A stretch of 64,000 nucleotides of DNA from Mycobacterium sp. IS-1590 (GTDB lineage: Bacteria; Actinomycetota; Actinomycetes; Mycobacteriales; Mycobacteriaceae), in NCBI RefSeq assembly GCF_001500025.1, contig NZ_LQIW01000001.1, forward strand, positions 248,001 to 312,000, in the 5' to 3' direction. The translations under genes and the position numbers were made by a program. The notes below the pieces were generated by a model, which was not told the DNA's origin, did no database searches, and worked only from the letters and a program-made list of their open reading frames with translations. Below are positions 18,919 to 28,582 of this stretch, piece by piece (the first letter of the stretch is position 1; each line of letters begins with the position of its first letter).

Positions 18919-21900
18919 ATGGAGTCGTCCCGGAAAGCCAGTGGTGTCGTGGTGAAATCGCCACCGGCACTGCCGACGGCAACGTCGGCCAATCCGGTCG
19001 CGCGCCTGCTACCGCTGGCCATGCTCGTCGCGGCGATCGGCATGATGGCCGTGTACTTCCGCTCGGGCGTCGGCGCGAACCGCACACCCATGTTCGCGTT
19101 CTTCCCGGTGATGGTGGTCATGTCGGCGCTGGGCACGATGCTCTACGGAGTTCGCGGTGGGGCGGACCGATCCGCCGAGATCGACCGCAACCGGCGCAGT
19201 TACCTGCGCTACCTGGATGATCTCGACGACGATGTCGTCACGAGAGCCGTCGAGCAGCGCCGACGACAGTACTCGCGCCATCCCGCACCCGAGTCGTTGT
19301 GGGCGCTGGCGGGCGGCCGGCAATTGACGCGACCGGGTGCCGACGGGGACGAATTCTGCTGCGTCCGGGTGGGTGTCGGTGAGCAGACGCTGTTCACGCC
19401 GTTGCTGGAGCCCGACCTCGGCGCCTCAGACGATCGCGATCCGGTGACGGTTTCCGCGGTGCGCGCGCTGATCCGGCAGCGGTCGGTCGTGCCGCGATCG
19501 CCGGTCGCGGTCCCGGTCACGCAGGCCGGGGTCATCGCGGTGTGCGGCGACGGTGAGTGTGCGCGCGGGCTGGTGCGTGCGATGGTGTGCCAGCTGGCGG
19601 CACATCACGACCCCCTGCAGATGGCGATCGCGGCGGTCACCGATCGCGAGACGCGCCACGCGTGGGAGTGGCTGAAATGGTTGCCTCACCACGAACATTC
19701 ACCGCACACCGTCACCGGCCGCCATGTCGTGGTGGTCGCCGATGGGACCCCCTCCGGTGCTGCGACTTTCGCGGAAGCCGGCGGTGTCACGGTCATCACG
19801 GTCGGGTCCGAGCCGGCTGAGCCCGCGGTGTGTCTGCGCATCGACGGCCGACACCTCACCGTGCGGATCGGTGACGGCCACGAGGTGGATTGCGAGCCGG
19901 ACTCGCTGACCCTGATGCAGGCGACGATGTGTGCGCGGCAGTTGGCCGTCCACGGGGTCGAATCCGCGCCCGCCGGTGGCACGTACCGTGCCTCGACGGC
20001 GCGCGGCTGGCTCGACCTGATGGGCATCGACCATCCGAGCCGCGTGACGCCCGAAAAGTACTGGACGCAAAGCCGACAGGTGCGGCCGGTACCGCTCGGA
20101 GTAGCGGACGACGGGACGCCGGTCTGGATCGACATCAACGAGGCCGCCCGCAACGGCATCGGCCCGCACGGGCTGTGTGTCGGAGCCACCGGATCCGGTA
20201 AGTCCGAACTGCTGCGCACCCTGGTGCTGGGCATGATCACGATCCATCCACCGGATGTCCTCAACTTCGTCCTCGTCGATTTCAAAGGCGGAGCGACCTT
20301 TCTCGGCCTCGAGCGGTCGCGACACGTCGCGGCCGTGATCACCAACCTGGCAGGCGAAGCCCACCTCGTCGCCAGGATGAGCGACGCGCTGGCCGGAGAG
20401 GTCCACCGCAGACAGGAACTACTGCGGTCGGCAGGCAATTTCGTCAACGTCGCGGACTACGCCAGGGCGCGGTCACACGATCCCCGGCTGTCACCGCTGC
20501 CCGCGTTGTTCGTCGTCGTCGACGAGTTCTCCGAGCTGCTCGCCCAGCACCCCGACTTCGTCGAGCTGTTCGCCGCGATCGGTAGGCTGGGCCGCTCGCT
20601 GGGCATCCACCTGCTGTTGGCCAGTCAACGCCTCGACGAGGGCAGGCTGCGCGGACTGGAGACCCACCTGTCGTACCGGATCTGCCTCAAGACGTTCTCC
20701 GCCAGTGAGTCCCGGGCCGTACTGGGTGTGCCCGACGCCCACACTCTGCCCGGCACCCCGGGTGCGGCCTTGCTGAAGACGGCCGCCGGAGACCTCATCC
20801 GGTTCCACACCGCGTTCGTCTCCGGGCCCTGTCCTCGACCGAACATCGAAGAGGAGAGCGAACTTCCGGCGCCGATGATCTTCACCGCCTCACCCCCACC
20901 TGCTGGCGACGACGAAGACATAGACGCTGCGACTGCGGTCATCGACGCGGTGTTGGACCGCGTCGGGGGACGAGGGACCGCCGCACACCCCGTGTGGCTG
21001 CCGCCCCTCGCCGCGCCTCCGACGCTCGACCTGATCATGTCGACCGGGACCCGAGAGCCGCTCAGTGTCCCGATCGGTCTGGTGGACAATCCGTTCGAAC
21101 AACGCCGCGACCTACTCGTCGCTCCGATGGCCGCGGGGAATGTCGCCATCGTCGGGGCGCCGCAGAGCGGCAAGTCGACGGCGCTGCAAACGCTCCTGCT
21201 GGCCCTCGCGGAGACACACGGCCCCGCCGAGATCTCGGTGTACATCCTGGACTTCGGCGGTGGGGCGCTCACGCGCATCGCGGATCTCCCGCACGTCGGT
21301 GCGGTGTGCGGCCGGGCCGATGCGGACCTGTGCCGTCGCACGGTCGCTGTCATCGAGTCGCTGATCCGGTCGCGGGAGAAGCTCTTCCGCACAATGGGAG
21401 TCGCGTCGATGGCCGAGTACCGTGCGCGCCGCGCCGCGGCTGACCCCGGCACCGCCGGAGACCCTCACGGTGATGTGTTCCTCGTCGTCGACGGGTGGGC
21501 TCACCTGCGCCGTGAGCTCGAGCAGTTGGAGGCGCCGATCACCGCCATAGCGGCGCAGGGACTCGCGTTCGGTGTGCACGTGGTGATCACCGCCGCGCGG
21601 TGGGCCGAACTGCGGCCTGCGGTGAAGGACCCGATCGCGACGCGGATAGAGCTGCGGCTCGGCGACCCGGCCGAGTCGGAGATGGACCGCCGCCGCGCCC
21701 GGACGTTGTCCAACTGTCCGCCGGGACGGGGCATCACCGCCGACGGGCGCGAAATGGTGATCGCGCTGCCGCGCTTTGACGGTGTGCCCAGCACAGAGGG
21801 ACTCGGCGAGGCGTTGGCGTCGACCGTCGAGCGGCATCGTCAGCTGTGGCGCGGCCGCCGCGCCCCACGCATCGAACTGCTTCCGACGCTCGTGCGACAC

Positions 21901-22626
21901 TCCGAGCTTGTCGAGCGCGGCGTGGAGTCGGTCGAGACGATGGTCCTGGGCCTCGACGACCACGAGTTGACCTCCGTGACCGTAAATTTCGCCGAGCAGA
22001 TGCACATGCTGGTCCTCGGGGAGGGGGGCTGCGGCAAGACGTCTCTGCTGCGCGTGCTGTGTCGCGAGATCGTCCGGACCCACCGCGTCGAGCAGGTGCG
22101 TCTGGAGATCGTGGATTTCCGGCGCTCACTGCTGGGCGTCGTGGAATCCGAGCACCTCGCCGGCTACGCCGCATCCCCGGTGGCTGTGGCGGGGAGGATT
22201 CCCAAACTCCTCGCGATGCTCGAGGCGCGCATGCCCGGCGAGGACGTGACCCAACAGCAGTTGCGTGACCGATCGTGGTGGTCCGGGCCTGAGATCTTCC
22301 TCGTGGTCGACGATTACGACCTGGTGGCCGGATCGACCGGCAATCCGTTGACCCCGCTTGCCGACTTTCTGCCCCACGCCGCCGACCTGGGCCTGCATGT
22401 CATCGTCGCTCGACGATCGGGAGGCGCCGCGCGGGCGATGTTCGACCCACTTCTCGCCAGGATGCGAGAGATGGGGTGCCTCGGCGTGATGATGAGCGCC
22501 AGTGCGGACGACGGCGTGCTGATGGGCTCGGTACGGCCCTCGTCGTTGCCGCCGGGACGCGCCACGCTGGTCACCCGCGGCGAGGGCGAGCGGCTCATCC
22601 AGGTCGGTTGGGTGGATCCGCCGTGA
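18919..22626 (+). CDS. eccC4: ESX-4 FtsK/SpoIIIE-type ATPase EccC4
   Basis: The motor ATPase of ESX-4, which recognises substrates. After two N-terminal membrane helices (about residues 25-75) come three FtsK/SpoIIIE ATPase domains with P-loops GATGSGKSELL (about 420), GAPQSGKSTALQ (about 748) and GEGGCGKTSLL (about 1034). Domain 1 has an intact Walker B (FVVVDEFSELL). The ATG at 18919 gives 1235 residues, close to the M. tuberculosis protein. In-frame ATG 18814 and GTG 18877 lie upstream, but 18814 would leave only 12 nt to the divergent eccD4 start. Its stop overlaps the next gene as GTGA. Confidence 0.95.
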   Translation: MESSRKASGVVVKSPPALPTATSANPVARLLPLAMLVAAIGMMAVYFRSGVGANRTPMFAFFPVMVVMSALGTMLYGVRGGADRSAEIDRNRRSYLRYLDDLDDDVVTRAVEQRRRQYSRHPAPESLWALAGGRQLTRPGADGDEFCCVRVGVGEQTLFTPLLEPDLGASDDRDPVTVSAVRALIRQRSVVPRSPVAVPVTQAGVIAVCGDGECARGLVRAMVCQLAAHHDPLQMAIAAVTDRETRHAWEWLKWLPHHEHSPHTVTGRHVVVVADGTPSGAATFAEAGGVTVITVGSEPAEPAVCLRIDGRHLTVRIGDGHEVDCEPDSLTLMQATMCARQLAVHGVESAPAGGTYRASTARGWLDLMGIDHPSRVTPEKYWTQSRQVRPVPLGVADDGTPVWIDINEAARNGIGPHGLCVGATGSGKSELLRTLVLGMITIHPPDVLNFVLVDFKGGATFLGLERSRHVAAVITNLAGEAHLVARMSDALAGEVHRRQELLRSAGNFVNVADYARARSHDPRLSPLPALFVVVDEFSELLAQHPDFVELFAAIGRLGRSLGIHLLLASQRLDEGRLRGLETHLSYRICLKTFSASESRAVLGVPDAHTLPGTPGAALLKTAAGDLIRFHTAFVSGPCPRPNIEEESELPAPMIFTASPPPAGDDEDIDAATAVIDAVLDRVGGRGTAAHPVWLPPLAAPPTLDLIMSTGTREPLSVPIGLVDNPFEQRRDLLVAPMAAGNVAIVGAPQSGKSTALQTLLLALAETHGPAEISVYILDFGGGALTRIADLPHVGAVCGRADADLCRRTVAVIESLIRSREKLFRTMGVASMAEYRARRAAADPGTAGDPHGDVFLVVDGWAHLRRELEQLEAPITAIAAQGLAFGVHVVITAARWAELRPAVKDPIATRIELRLGDPAESEMDRRRARTLSNCPPGRGITADGREMVIALPRFDGVPSTEGLGEALASTVERHRQLWRGRRAPRIELLPTLVRHSELVERGVESVETMVLGLDDHELTSVTVNFAEQMHMLVLGEGGCGKTSLLRVLCREIVRTHRVEQVRLEIVDFRRSLLGVVESEHLAGYAASPVAVAGRIPKLLAMLEARMPGEDVTQQQLRDRSWWSGPEIFLVVDDYDLVAGSTGNPLTPLADFLPHAADLGLHVIVARRSGGAARAMFDPLLARMREMGCLGVMMSASADDGVLMGSVRPSSLPPGRATLVTRGEGERLIQVGWVDPP

Positions 22627-23756
22627 GCCACGTTGTCGTCGAGGTAGGCCCGGTTGCGGTGTACGGAGCGAATCCCCTTGATCCCGAACTGGTCTCGTCG
22701 GCGCTGGGAGCCATCGACGACGATCTCGTGTTGGTGGGCGAAGACGCGGTGTCCGTGTCCGACCTGTGGTCGCGGCTGATGGCGGCCGCGGTGGGGGGTG
22801 CCGAGGCCGTCGTCCTCGTCTGCCCGACGTGGTGGCCGGGCGCGCGGATCGATCGCGTACGCGAAGCGATGACGGCGACGACCGTCGAGGTGATCGGGCG
22901 TACCGCGGCGCTCCGACGGCGCACACGGGCAACCGTCGTCGAAATCGCCGCGGAGTTGGTCGTTGTCAGTCGTGTCGGCGCTCGCGCCGTCGTCATCGCC
23001 AACGTCGACGACCACGTGGCCGAGAGAGTGGTCGCAGCGGTCGGGTTGGCGGGGCCGGTGCTGATCGATGCGCCGGGCTTCCTCGGGTCGCAGGGTGAAT
23101 TGATCGCTGACCGATTGCGCGGCAACGGTGTTGAGGTCCACCTGGCCGGCGAAGACGCCGTTCGTCGGCCGGAAGCCGAACCCTCTGCGCCCGATGCCGT
23201 CGCCGTCACCCCGGATTGGAATCAGCCGCGACGTACGGCGGCGCTGACGGCGGTCGTCGCGACCATGGTGGTGGTGTGCGGCGGGTTCGTCCTGCGCGAG
23301 GATGGTGGCGAGCAGGCCCCCGGCGCGTCAACCTTGTTGATGGAAGGGCGTGTTCAGGTGACGGTGCCTGCGGCATGGCCGGTGGAACACATCACCTCCG
23401 GCCCGGGCTCGGCCCGGGCGCAGATCACCTCGCCCTCGGACGCCCGCGTGGCGCTGCACCTGACTCAGTCGGTGGGCCCGCCGCAAGGCGACCTCGCACA
23501 GGCTGCGGCCGCCTTGCGAAGCGCCATGGCCGGCGAGCCCGATGACGTCTTCGTCGACTTCAATGCGGCCGACACGCCGGCGGGCAGGACCGGCGTCACC
23601 TACCGGGAACTTCGCCCCGACCGTCACGTCGCATGGACCGTTCTCGTCGATCACGGTGTCCGCATCGTCATCGGCTGCCAGAGCGCACCGGGTCGCGAAT
23701 CGACGGTCCGCGAGGTCTGCGATCAGGCGATCCGATCCGCGCGCACGATTTCGTGA
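22623..23756 (+). CDS. type VII secretion-associated protein, Rv3446c family
   Basis: A 377-residue protein encoded between eccC4 and the esx pair, as in other mycobacterial ESX-4 loci. The N-terminal half (about 1-195) is a soluble ASKHA-like or unknown fold. A membrane helix follows at about 205-222 ([18 protein letters not shown]). The C-terminal domain of about 150 residues ([20 protein letters not shown] to the end) matches my memory of the TIGR03931 family. The GTG start overlaps the eccC4 stop by 4 nt, indicating coupling. The molecular role within ESX-4 is not established. Confidence 0.9.
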   Translation: MSHVVVEVGPVAVYGANPLDPELVSSALGAIDDDLVLVGEDAVSVSDLWSRLMAAAVGGAEAVVLVCPTWWPGARIDRVREAMTATTVEVIGRTAALRRRTRATVVEIAAELVVVSRVGARAVVIANVDDHVAERVVAAVGLAGPVLIDAPGFLGSQGELIADRLRGNGVEVHLAGEDAVRRPEAEPSAPDAVAVTPDWNQPRRTAALTAVVATMVVVCGGFVLREDGGEQAPGASTLLMEGRVQVTVPAAWPVEHITSGPGSARAQITSPSDARVALHLTQSVGPPQGDLAQAAAALRSAMAGEPDDVFVDFNAADTPAGRTGVTYRELRPDRHVAWTVLVDHGVRIVIGCQSAPGRESTVREVCDQAIRSARTIS

Positions 23757-23821
23757 ATTCAGTGGAACCGGACCGAGACCCGGTGCGTCGTATCAGTCAG
23801 AACCAAGAGGAGAGGATGCCC

Positions 23822-24145
23822 ATGACGACACCGCAAGGCGGTTCGCTCAACACCGATTTCGACCTGATGGCCGCGGTCGCCGGCCAGACCGACGCGCGTA
23901 ACGAGGAGATTCGCGCGATGCTGCAGTCGTTCATCGGGCGCATGACGGCCGTGCCGCCGTCGGTATGGGGCGGTGTCGCGGCGACGCGCTTCCGCGACGT
24001 CGTCGACCGATGGAATGCCGAATCGCTGAAACTGCATGCCTCGCTGCAGCGCATCGCCGAAACCATCCGGCTCAACCAGCAGACCCTGCGGGAAGCCAAC
24101 GAGAGCCATTCGCACCGCATCGACGCGGTGGCCAACAACCTGTAG
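23822..24145 (+). CDS. esxU: ESX-4 WXG100 protein EsxU
   Basis: A 107-residue helical-hairpin WXG100 protein. The turn contains [10 protein letters not shown], an intact W-x-G (WGG), flanked by two amphipathic helices. The ATG at 23822 is preferred over 23816 because the AGGAGAGG binding site then lies 6 nt upstream. It is followed 10 nt later by esxT, with which it should form an antiparallel heterodimer exported by EccC4. No YxxxD/E export signal is visible at its C-terminus ([10 protein letters not shown]), so any signal would be in the partner or differ. Confidence 0.93.
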   Translation: MTTPQGGSLNTDFDLMAAVAGQTDARNEEIRAMLQSFIGRMTAVPPSVWGGVAATRFRDVVDRWNAESLKLHASLQRIAETIRLNQQTLREANESHSHRIDAVANNL

Positions 24146-24155
24146 AGGAGCCGTG

Positions 24156-24452
24156 ATGGACCACGTGTTGTCGTACAACTTCGACGAGATCGAGTACACG
24201 GTCCGGCAGGAGATCCATGCCACCTCGAGCCGGCTGAACGGGGCTCTCCAAGAGCTGCGTGCGCAGATCGCGCCGCTTCAGGAGGTATGGACCCGCCAGG
24301 CGGCCGAGGCGTACCGGCTCGAGCAGGCCCGGTGGGAACAGGCGGCCGGCGCGCTCAACGAGATCCTGTACAGCCTCGGCAACGCGGTTCGCGACGGCGC
24401 CGACGACGTGGCCGCCACCGACCGCAGCGCCGCAGGCGCTTGGGGCGCCTGA
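24156..24452 (+). CDS. esxT: ESX-4 WXG100-like protein EsxT
   Basis: A 98-residue partner of EsxU. It matches the M. tuberculosis EsxT pattern (VLSYNFDEIEYTVRQEIHAT; PLQEVWTRQAAEAY; ALNEILYSLGNAV). The turn reads WTR rather than WXG, as I recall for EsxT orthologues. The ATG at 24156 has GAGGAG 5 nt upstream; an in-frame GTG at 24153 is possible. It is the last gene of the ESX-4 operon, with a strong inverted repeat downstream. Confidence 0.93.
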   Translation: MDHVLSYNFDEIEYTVRQEIHATSSRLNGALQELRAQIAPLQEVWTRQAAEAYRLEQARWEQAAGALNEILYSLGNAVRDGADDVAATDRSAAGAWGA

Positions 24453-24506
24453 CGGCAACAGATCTGTGCGGTGCCGACTGGAGGGGAGCCAGAAGCCGCA
24501 CGGCAA

Positions 24507-24543
24507 GCGCCACCGTGGTCGAGGAGAGCGGCCACGGTGGCGC
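24507..24543. terminator. strong hairpin between convergent esxT and excalibur gene
   Basis: A perfect 12-bp inverted repeat (GCGCCACCGTGG at 24507-24518, CCACGGTGGCGC at 24532-24543) with a 13-nt loop. It lies 54 nt after the esxT stop and 10 nt before the stop of the convergent excalibur gene, so it could terminate both. No U-tract follows on either strand. Confidence 0.65.
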
Positions 24544-24553
24544 ACACCGTCGA

Positions 24554-24751
24554 CTACTCGCAGGCGATACCGTCGTTGTCGCGGTCCAGGTGCGGCGCGT
24601 AGCCGTCCTCGCCCTGCATGATCGGTGTCACGCCGGCCTCACGCGCGGCGGAGCAGTTCTTGTAGTACGTGTCCGCAGATGCGGTGGCGGCCCCGGCGGC
24701 GGTTGCCGCGACGACGAATGCGGCAACGATCAAGCCACGAATCATTTTCAC
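24554..24751 (-). CDS. secreted excalibur calcium-binding domain protein
   Basis: A 65-residue exported mini-protein. The signal peptide covers residues 1-26 (ending ATASAD). The mature part is a single excalibur domain with the EF-hand-like loop DRDNDGIACE and a Cys pair (YKNCSAAREAG ... ACE). Excalibur domains are extracellular modules found on actinobacterial surface and nuclease proteins; as a stand-alone peptide its role is unknown. The ATG lies at the end of a 302-nt spacer shared with the rplM promoter region. It is convergent with esxT. Confidence 0.88.
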   Translation of the reverse strand: MKMIRGLIVAAFVVAATAAGAATASADTYYKNCSAAREAGVTPIMQGEDGYAPHLDRDNDGIACE

Positions 24752-25053
24752 TCCATTGACTTCTTGAACTTTCGGATGCGAGACGGCCGGTTTGCTGCCA
24801 CCCCCGCGACGACGCTAAGTGCGTGGAAACGAAAACGAATCAGGGATTTCCCTATGCTTTGGCTTCATCCTCGGGACCGCGGGCCCTGCACCGTTTTGAC
24901 CTGCGGTGACGCGCCCAGGTAAGCTGCCTCGTTGGCGTGCGGTAAGCACGGGTCCTCGGGTCAACGTCGGTCGCCGAGATCAACCCCACCGGATGCGCCT
25001 GACCGGCACCCGGGCCACCGGGACAGGAAACCCGATAGAGGAGAGGTAGCGCT
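24752..25053. other. 302-nt intergenic region with rplM promoter and leader
   Basis: This spacer separates the divergent excalibur and rplM genes. The left half is relatively AT-rich (AAACGAAAACGAATCAGGG near 24825-24845). The right half holds a good promoter for rplM (24896-24925) and a leader of about 120 nt ending in a GAGGAGAGG binding site. No ORF or known riboswitch was recognised. Confidence 0.7.
24896..24925 (+). promoter_or_regulatory. promoter of rplM-rpsI
   Basis: A -35 TTGACC at 24896-24901 and a -10 TAAGCT at 24920-24925, spaced 18 nt. The -10 fits the mycobacterial TANNNT rule. It points at rplM and predicts a start near 24932. Confidence 0.65.
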
Positions 25054-25497
25054 GTGCCTACGTACACGCCGAAGGCGGGTGACACCACACGTTCGTGGTA
25101 CGTCATCGACGCCACCGACGTGGTGCTCGGCCGGCTCGCCGTGGCAGCAGCCAATCTGCTGCGCGGCAAGCACAAGCCGACATACACGCCGAACGTCGAC
25201 GGTGGCGATTTCGTCATCATCGTCAACGCCGAGAAGATCGCGATCGCCGGAAACAAGGCGGACCGCACGTTTTTCTACCGCCACTCGGGTTACCCCGGTG
25301 GTCTGCGCAAGCGCTCCCTCGGCGAGGAGATGGAGAAGCACGCCGACCGGGTCGTCGAGAGGGCGATCCTCGGCATGATTCCCCACACCAAACTGGGCCG
25401 TCAGGTGAAGAAGAAGCTGCGGGTCTATGTCGGGCCGGATCATCCGCACACCGCCCAGCAGCCGATTCCGTACGAGATCAAGCAGGTGGCGCAATGA
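25054..25497 (+). CDS. rplM: 50S ribosomal protein L13
   Basis: A 147-residue large-subunit assembly protein. It starts at a GTG ([20 protein letters not shown]) and contains [19 protein letters not shown] and [14 protein letters not shown], all canonical. A GAGGAGAGG site lies upstream. It overlaps rpsI by 4 nt (ATGA), the usual L13-S9 coupling. Confidence 0.98.
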   Translation: MPTYTPKAGDTTRSWYVIDATDVVLGRLAVAAANLLRGKHKPTYTPNVDGGDFVIIVNAEKIAIAGNKADRTFFYRHSGYPGGLRKRSLGEEMEKHADRVVERAILGMIPHTKLGRQVKKKLRVYVGPDHPHTAQQPIPYEIKQVAQ

Positions 25498-25973
25498 CAG
25501 AGGCGACTGGCACCGAGACCGTCGACAACACCGAAGCCGTGACCGAGGCAGCCACCGAGGCGACGCCCCGTGAGCCGGTCTTCATCGACCGCCCCATCCA
25601 GACCGTCGGCCGCCGCAAGGAAGCCGTGGTCCGGGTTCGCCTGGTTCCGGGAACGGGCCAGTTCAACCTCGACGGCCGTAGCCTCGAGGCCTATTTCCCG
25701 AACAAGGTCCACCAGCAGCTGATCAAGGCTCCGCTGGTCACCGTCGATCGGCTGGAGAGCTTCGACATCTACGCCCATCTCGACGGTGGCGGCCCCTCCG
25801 GTCAGGCGGGCGCGCTGCGTCTTGCCATCGCCAGGGCCCTGATCCTGGTGCAGCCCGAGGACCGGCCGGCACTGAAGAAGGCCGGCTTCCTGACCCGCGA
25901 CCCGCGGGCCATCGAGCGCAAGAAGTACGGCCTGAAGAAGGCCCGCAAGGCGCCTCAGTACAGCAAGCGCTGA
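25494..25973 (+). CDS. rpsI: 30S ribosomal protein S9
   Basis: A 159-residue protein with an acidic, Thr/Glu/Ala-rich N-terminal extension of about 30 residues typical of actinobacteria, then the S9 fold ([37 protein letters not shown]). It ends with the basic [19 protein letters not shown] tail that reaches the P site. It is coupled to rplM by an ATGA overlap and followed by an intrinsic terminator. Confidence 0.98.
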   Translation: MTEATGTETVDNTEAVTEAATEATPREPVFIDRPIQTVGRRKEAVVRVRLVPGTGQFNLDGRSLEAYFPNKVHQQLIKAPLVTVDRLESFDIYAHLDGGGPSGQAGALRLAIARALILVQPEDRPALKKAGFLTRDPRAIERKKYGLKKARKAPQYSKR

Positions 25974-25983
25974 TCGCTCCGCG

Positions 25984-26020
25984 AAAACCGCCGGATGTGC
26001 ATCGCACACCGGCGGTTTTT
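25984..26020 (+). terminator. intrinsic terminator of rplM-rpsI
   Basis: A perfect 11-bp outer stem (AAAACCGCCGG at 25984-25994 with CCGGCGGTTTT) encloses a second 5-bp stem (TGTGC/GCACA), and a T5 tract follows. It lies 10 nt after the rpsI stop and is the most conventional Rho-independent terminator in the window. Confidence 0.92.
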
Positions 26021-26356
26021 GCATTCAGCCCGCTGCGGTGTATCTCACACCACCTCGGCACCGTCTGGGTACCGAAAAAAGTTTGCCGCGTCGGTGAACA
26101 ATTGTGTGATCGGCTATCGCGCCCGTTCATGCGGCGATGAAGACCTTGTTGACCTCGTAGCTAATTAGGTCGGTTCGACATACTTACGGGGCCGAAAATT
26201 AATTCGGTATTTGCTGTTTATCTCTCCATTTCACGAGGAACCACCGCCGTGGAAGCACGGATGCTGCGCAGGGCGGTCCAATACCGCCACCGGCGTGACG
26301 TCAGGAGCAGTCGGGGGGCCGGGCCGCTGCTTCTTTGAATGATGAATGGAGTGATC
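26021..26356. other. AT-richer intergenic leader before a secreted protein gene
   Basis: This stretch of about 335 nt after the rpsI terminator holds no convincing ORF. Positions 26095-26230 are clearly AT-richer than the surroundings, with TTGACC at 26149-26154 and the dyad CCGAA-N6-TTCGG around AATTAATT near 26192-26208. No properly spaced -10 could be assigned. The region probably contains the promoter and a long leader of the gene at 26357. Confidence 0.5.
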
Positions 26357-27052
26357 ATGAAAACTCACCTCACGCGATTGCTCACCGTATTGGTGAGCGC
26401 CGCAATGTTGGTGCTGGTGGGGGGGCTGACCGGCAGCGGAACTGCTGCAGCGCAGCCACCGGGCGTGGGAAAGAAGAACGTCGTCCAGGTGCAGGGGACC
26501 GGCCCGGATGGGGTCAAGTTCAACGGGCAGTTCGTGGCGACCGGCGCCAAGGAAGTGACCCAACAAGAGGGACCGGCGACCGCCGACGGCAACGGGGCGA
26601 CCTCGTCGAACACCGGCATCGCGTTGACCGGTCAGCTGATCGGCAAGCTGGTCTCGCCGGGGCAGCCGCAACCGGGGAACGCACCGGGTGATCGGGGCGC
26701 GGCCCAGGATGTCAACATTTCGAATTTCTCGATGCCCGTCAACGAGATCTCGGCACCGGGCTCAGAAGCGCAGCCGTCATCGGCGACGACCGGCCAGGAC
26801 GACCAGGTCCGTTTCGCGAGCCAGCAGGCCGTTTGCGATGTCCTCAACCTGGTGTTGGGGCCTCTGCATCTGGAGCTGCTCGGCCTGATCGTGGACCTGA
26901 ATCAGGTGGTGCTCAACATCACCGCGGATCCGGGTGGCGGCTTGCTCGGCTCGCTGCTGTGTTCGCTCGCGGGTGGACTGCCCGTGCCGCCCAACCCGCT
27001 GCAGCCGATCATCGATCTGCTGAACCAGATTCTCGGCATCCTCGGAGGCTGA
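26357..27052 (+). CDS. secreted protein of unknown function with amphipathic Leu-rich C-terminus
   Basis: A 231-residue exported protein. The signal peptide is about residues 1-33 (ending TAAAQPP). The middle is Gln/Gly/Asn-rich and probably disordered. The last 75 residues form a hydrophobic Leu-rich domain with two cysteines ([27 protein letters not shown] split by a turn; [13 protein letters not shown]) that may form a disulfide. I recognise this pattern from unnamed actinobacterial secreted proteins but know no function. The ATG at 26357 has GGAG 6 nt upstream; an ATG 18 nt earlier is less likely. It stands alone between rpsI and glmM. Confidence 0.8.
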   Translation: MKTHLTRLLTVLVSAAMLVLVGGLTGSGTAAAQPPGVGKKNVVQVQGTGPDGVKFNGQFVATGAKEVTQQEGPATADGNGATSSNTGIALTGQLIGKLVSPGQPQPGNAPGDRGAAQDVNISNFSMPVNEISAPGSEAQPSSATTGQDDQVRFASQQAVCDVLNLVLGPLHLELLGLIVDLNQVVLNITADPGGGLLGSLLCSLAGGLPVPPNPLQPIIDLLNQILGILGG

Positions 27053-27204
27053 CCTGCCGAACCGTGAATAACCCCTTCGACCTCACCGCCCGCATCCGAC
27101 CGGATACGGGCGGTGAGTCGCGTCTGGGTACCGATTCGGCGACGGCACGACCCACGACCCACGCGGTTGGCTCTGCAGCGGCCATTTATGAGAAGTTTGT
27201 CGGC

Positions 27205-28542
27205 ATGGCTCGACTGTTCGGCACCGACGGCGTGCGCGGCGTCGCCAACCAGGATCTGACCGCCGAACTGGCCTTGGCCCTCGGTTCGGCGGCGGCACGC
27301 CGGTTGGCCACCGCCGGTGGGCACGCCAGGCGGGTGGCCGTCGTCGGCCGCGACCCCCGGGCCAGCGGAGAGATGCTCGAGGCGGCGGTCATCGCCGGGC
27401 TGACCAGCGAGGGCGTCGATGCGCTGCGGGTGGGGATACTGCCGACCCCGGCCGTCGCCTACCTGACCAGCGCGTACGACGCCGACTTCGGCGTCATGAT
27501 CAGCGCCTCGCACAATCCGATGCCCGACAACGGCATCAAGATCTTCGGCCCCGGCGGCCACAAACTCGACGACGCCACCGAGGACCGGATCGAGGAACTG
27601 GTCCACCAGGGTCCGGGTAACCGGCCCACCGGCGCCCGTATCGGCCGAGTGGTGGACGCCGGGGACGCCCTTGACCGCTATCTGCGGCATGTCGGCAAGG
27701 CCGTCACGACCAGGCTGGACCATCTCACCGTCGTCGTCGACTGCGCCCACGGCGCCGCCTGGGCCGCCGCCCCGCAGGCCTACCGCGCCGCGGGAGCCAA
27801 CGTCATCACGATCAATGCCCAGCCTGACGGGTTGAACATCAACGAGCGCTGTGGCTCGACGCATATGGAGACTCTGCGGTCCGCGGTGGTGTCCTACGGA
27901 GCCGACCTGGGCCTCGCACACGACGGCGACGCCGACCGGTGCCTCGCGGTCGACGCCCACGGGCGCGTCATCGACGGTGACGCGATCATGGTCATTCTCG
28001 CCCTCGCCATGCAGCAGAGTGGCGAGCTGGCGTCGAACACCTTGGTGACGACCGTGATGAGCAATCTCGGCCTGCACCTGGCCATGCGGGCGGCCGGGAT
28101 CGAGGTGTGCACGACGAGTGTGGGGGATCGCTACGTGCTCGAGGAACTGCGCGCCGGCGGATATTCGCTCGGCGGTGAGCAGTCCGGCCACATCGTGATG
28201 CCGACGTTCGGTACGACGGGCGACGGCATCGTCACCGGGTTGCGGTTGATGTCGCGCATGGCGCAGACCCGCAGCCCACTCGCCGTGCTGGCCGAGCCGA
28301 TGCGGACGCTGCCTCAAGTTCTGATCAACGTCGAAGTCGCGGACAAGGCGACCGTCGCCGACGCGCCGTCGGTACGCACCGCGGTCGCCGAGGTGGAAGC
28401 CGAACTCGGCGATACCGGTCGAATCCTGCTGCGCCCGTCGGGAACCGAGCAAGTCGTGCGGGTGATGGTGGAAGCTGCCGACGAAGACACCGCACGGCAG
28501 TTGGCCGTGCGGGTGGCCGAGCAGGTCAGCGCGCAACGCTGA
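27205..28542 (+). CDS. glmM: phosphoglucosamine mutase GlmM
   Basis: A 445-residue enzyme converting glucosamine-6-P to glucosamine-1-P for UDP-GlcNAc synthesis. The four alpha-phosphohexomutase domains are evident: [15 protein letters not shown] start, phosphoserine loop [13 protein letters not shown] (Ser near 104), metal loop HDGDADRCL and sugar loop GGEQSGH. The C-terminal phosphate-binding loop is [14 protein letters not shown]. It continues the ribosomal-protein to mrsA order seen in M. tuberculosis (Rv3441c) and lies about 7 kb from glmS, the preceding pathway enzyme. It may be transcribed with the two small T7SS-like genes downstream. Confidence 0.98.
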   Translation: MARLFGTDGVRGVANQDLTAELALALGSAAARRLATAGGHARRVAVVGRDPRASGEMLEAAVIAGLTSEGVDALRVGILPTPAVAYLTSAYDADFGVMISASHNPMPDNGIKIFGPGGHKLDDATEDRIEELVHQGPGNRPTGARIGRVVDAGDALDRYLRHVGKAVTTRLDHLTVVVDCAHGAAWAAAPQAYRAAGANVITINAQPDGLNINERCGSTHMETLRSAVVSYGADLGLAHDGDADRCLAVDAHGRVIDGDAIMVILALAMQQSGELASNTLVTTVMSNLGLHLAMRAAGIEVCTTSVGDRYVLEELRAGGYSLGGEQSGHIVMPTFGTTGDGIVTGLRLMSRMAQTRSPLAVLAEPMRTLPQVLINVEVADKATVADAPSVRTAVAEVEAELGDTGRILLRPSGTEQVVRVMVEAADEDTARQLAVRVAEQVSAQR

Positions 28543-28582
28543 GCGTGGAACCGCCCGCCGTCGGCGCGCGTCCAACCCCTAT

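Noticed and set aside
26149..26186. Promoter TTGACC ... TACTTA before the secreted protein
   Set aside because: The spacing (26 nt) is far outside the normal range, so it was not called.
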